A stretch of 64,000 nucleotides of DNA from Taeniopygia guttata (Eukaryota > Chordata > Aves > Passeriformes > Estrildidae): positions 3,089,001-3,153,000 of the forward strand of contig NC_133059.1 of assembly GCF_048771995.1 (NCBI RefSeq). The letters run 5' to 3'. Both the position numbers and the translations under genes were made by a program. Positions 63,729 through 64,000 of this stretch are shown piece after piece. The number at the start of each line of letters is the position of its first letter. Position 1 is the first letter of the stretch. The notes beneath the pieces are model-generated. The model was not told where the DNA came from. It did not search any database and saw only the letters and a program-made list of their open reading frames with translations.

Positions 63729-64000
63729 CGGCGCCGCCCGGCCGAGCCGCGCCAGCGCCCGCAGCAGCCCCATCTGCTGCCGGATGGAGTGGTCCAGGTT
63801 GACGGTGACGCCGAGCAGCCGCCGCGCCTCGCGGGCGCCGAAGGGGAAATCCCGCGCCAGGAAGGCCTGGAAGAGGCCGGGATCGGCGTCCAGGCTCAGC
63901 ACTTTGCCCAGCGGCTGCCGCAGCGCGCTCAGCTCGGCCGCGTGCTCCTCGAAGACGCTCCACAAGGATCTCTCCAACGATGATGATGATGATGATGGTG
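63690..64000 (-). CDS. NKPD1: Coding exon of a minus-strand gene, probably NKPD1 (partial)
   Basis: On - the frame reads a Ser run (TCA/TCG repeats at the window edge), LERSLWSVFEEHAAELSALR, LDADPGLFQAFLARDFPFGA, and RLLGVTVNLDHSIRQQMGLL, then RALARLGRAAPVNRG to a TGA at 63690-63692. High GC3 and an absence of repeats up to about 63,740 mark it as real code. It may be the last exon, ending at that TGA, or may splice at CCG|GTGAAC (exon end 63729). Identity: in human the next gene after PPP1R37 is NKPD1, a KAP-family P-loop NTPase, and the orientation here (opposite to PPP1R37) agrees as I recall it; the residues look compatible with a region after the KAP domain, but I cannot align them by memory. 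The P-loop itself is not in the window. Confidence 0.5.
   Translation of the reverse strand, partial: PSSSSSSLERSLWSVFEEHAAELSALRQPLGKVLSLDADPGLFQAFLARDFPFGAREARRLLGVTVNLDHSIRQQMGLLRALARLGRAAPVNRGVQCTPCAR

Noticed and set aside
1-64000. Endogenous virus, LINE, SINE or DNA transposon copies, tRNA or rRNA genes
   Set aside because: None recognised on either strand; all repeats seen are tandem. Small degraded fragments cannot be excluded by eye.

Overview
This window is vertebrate, most likely avian. It carries three recognisable vertebrate genes and part of a fourth, all split by GT..AG introns, on GC-rich DNA with no intact interspersed transposon that I can see. Nearly all non-coding sequence is tandem repeat. 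Genes of the human 19q13.32 neighbourhood packed with GC-rich minisatellites fit a bird dot/microchromosome, a place where such genes were long missing from assemblies. Species and chromosome are inference.

Layout. (1) 1-21,584: the 3' part of CLASRP on +, fifteen coding exons (918-21,566) with perfectly matching phases, then an AATAAA 13 bases after the stop. The start of the gene is left of the window. (2) 21,600-23,190: a homopurine array between convergent genes. (3) 23,201-25,691: GEMIN7 on -, two coding exons, with a large in-frame Arg/Asp/Ser repeat in the first. Its upstream non-coding part probably runs to about 28,990. (4) 26,746-28,862: a CpG-rich array of about 12 units of about 180 bp, then a CpG island that is probably the divergent GEMIN7/PPP1R37 promoter. 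(5) 29,201-58,475: complete PPP1R37 on +, twelve coding exons, 1,109 predicted residues against about 690 in human; the excess is mostly a heptapeptide array in exon 11. A spliced 3'UTR and poly(A) signals follow (59,838 or 60,267). (6) 60,640-63,728: more arrays. (7) 63,690-64,000: one coding exon of a - strand gene, probably NKPD1 by gene order.

The most unusual property is in the introns. Almost every intron is filled by its own private minisatellite. In PPP1R37, in the NKPD1-like gene and probably in GEMIN7, the repeat unit includes the exon-intron boundary itself, so the array multiplies splice sites: 20 intact extra copies of the exon 6 acceptor plus exon start, about 11 of the exon 5 donor, 5 of the exon 7 end, and 7 of the NKPD1-like exon end. 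The same kind of expansion has entered coding sequence in GEMIN7, PPP1R37 and CLASRP.

The genes are linked by conserved neighbourhood rather than by one pathway. CLASRP (splicing regulation through CLK4) and GEMIN7 (SMN-complex snRNP assembly) both serve pre-mRNA splicing; PPP1R37 is a leucine-rich-repeat regulator of protein phosphatase 1. Exon calls rest on recalled human protein sequences and on phase agreement; repeat edges are given to about 20-50 bases.
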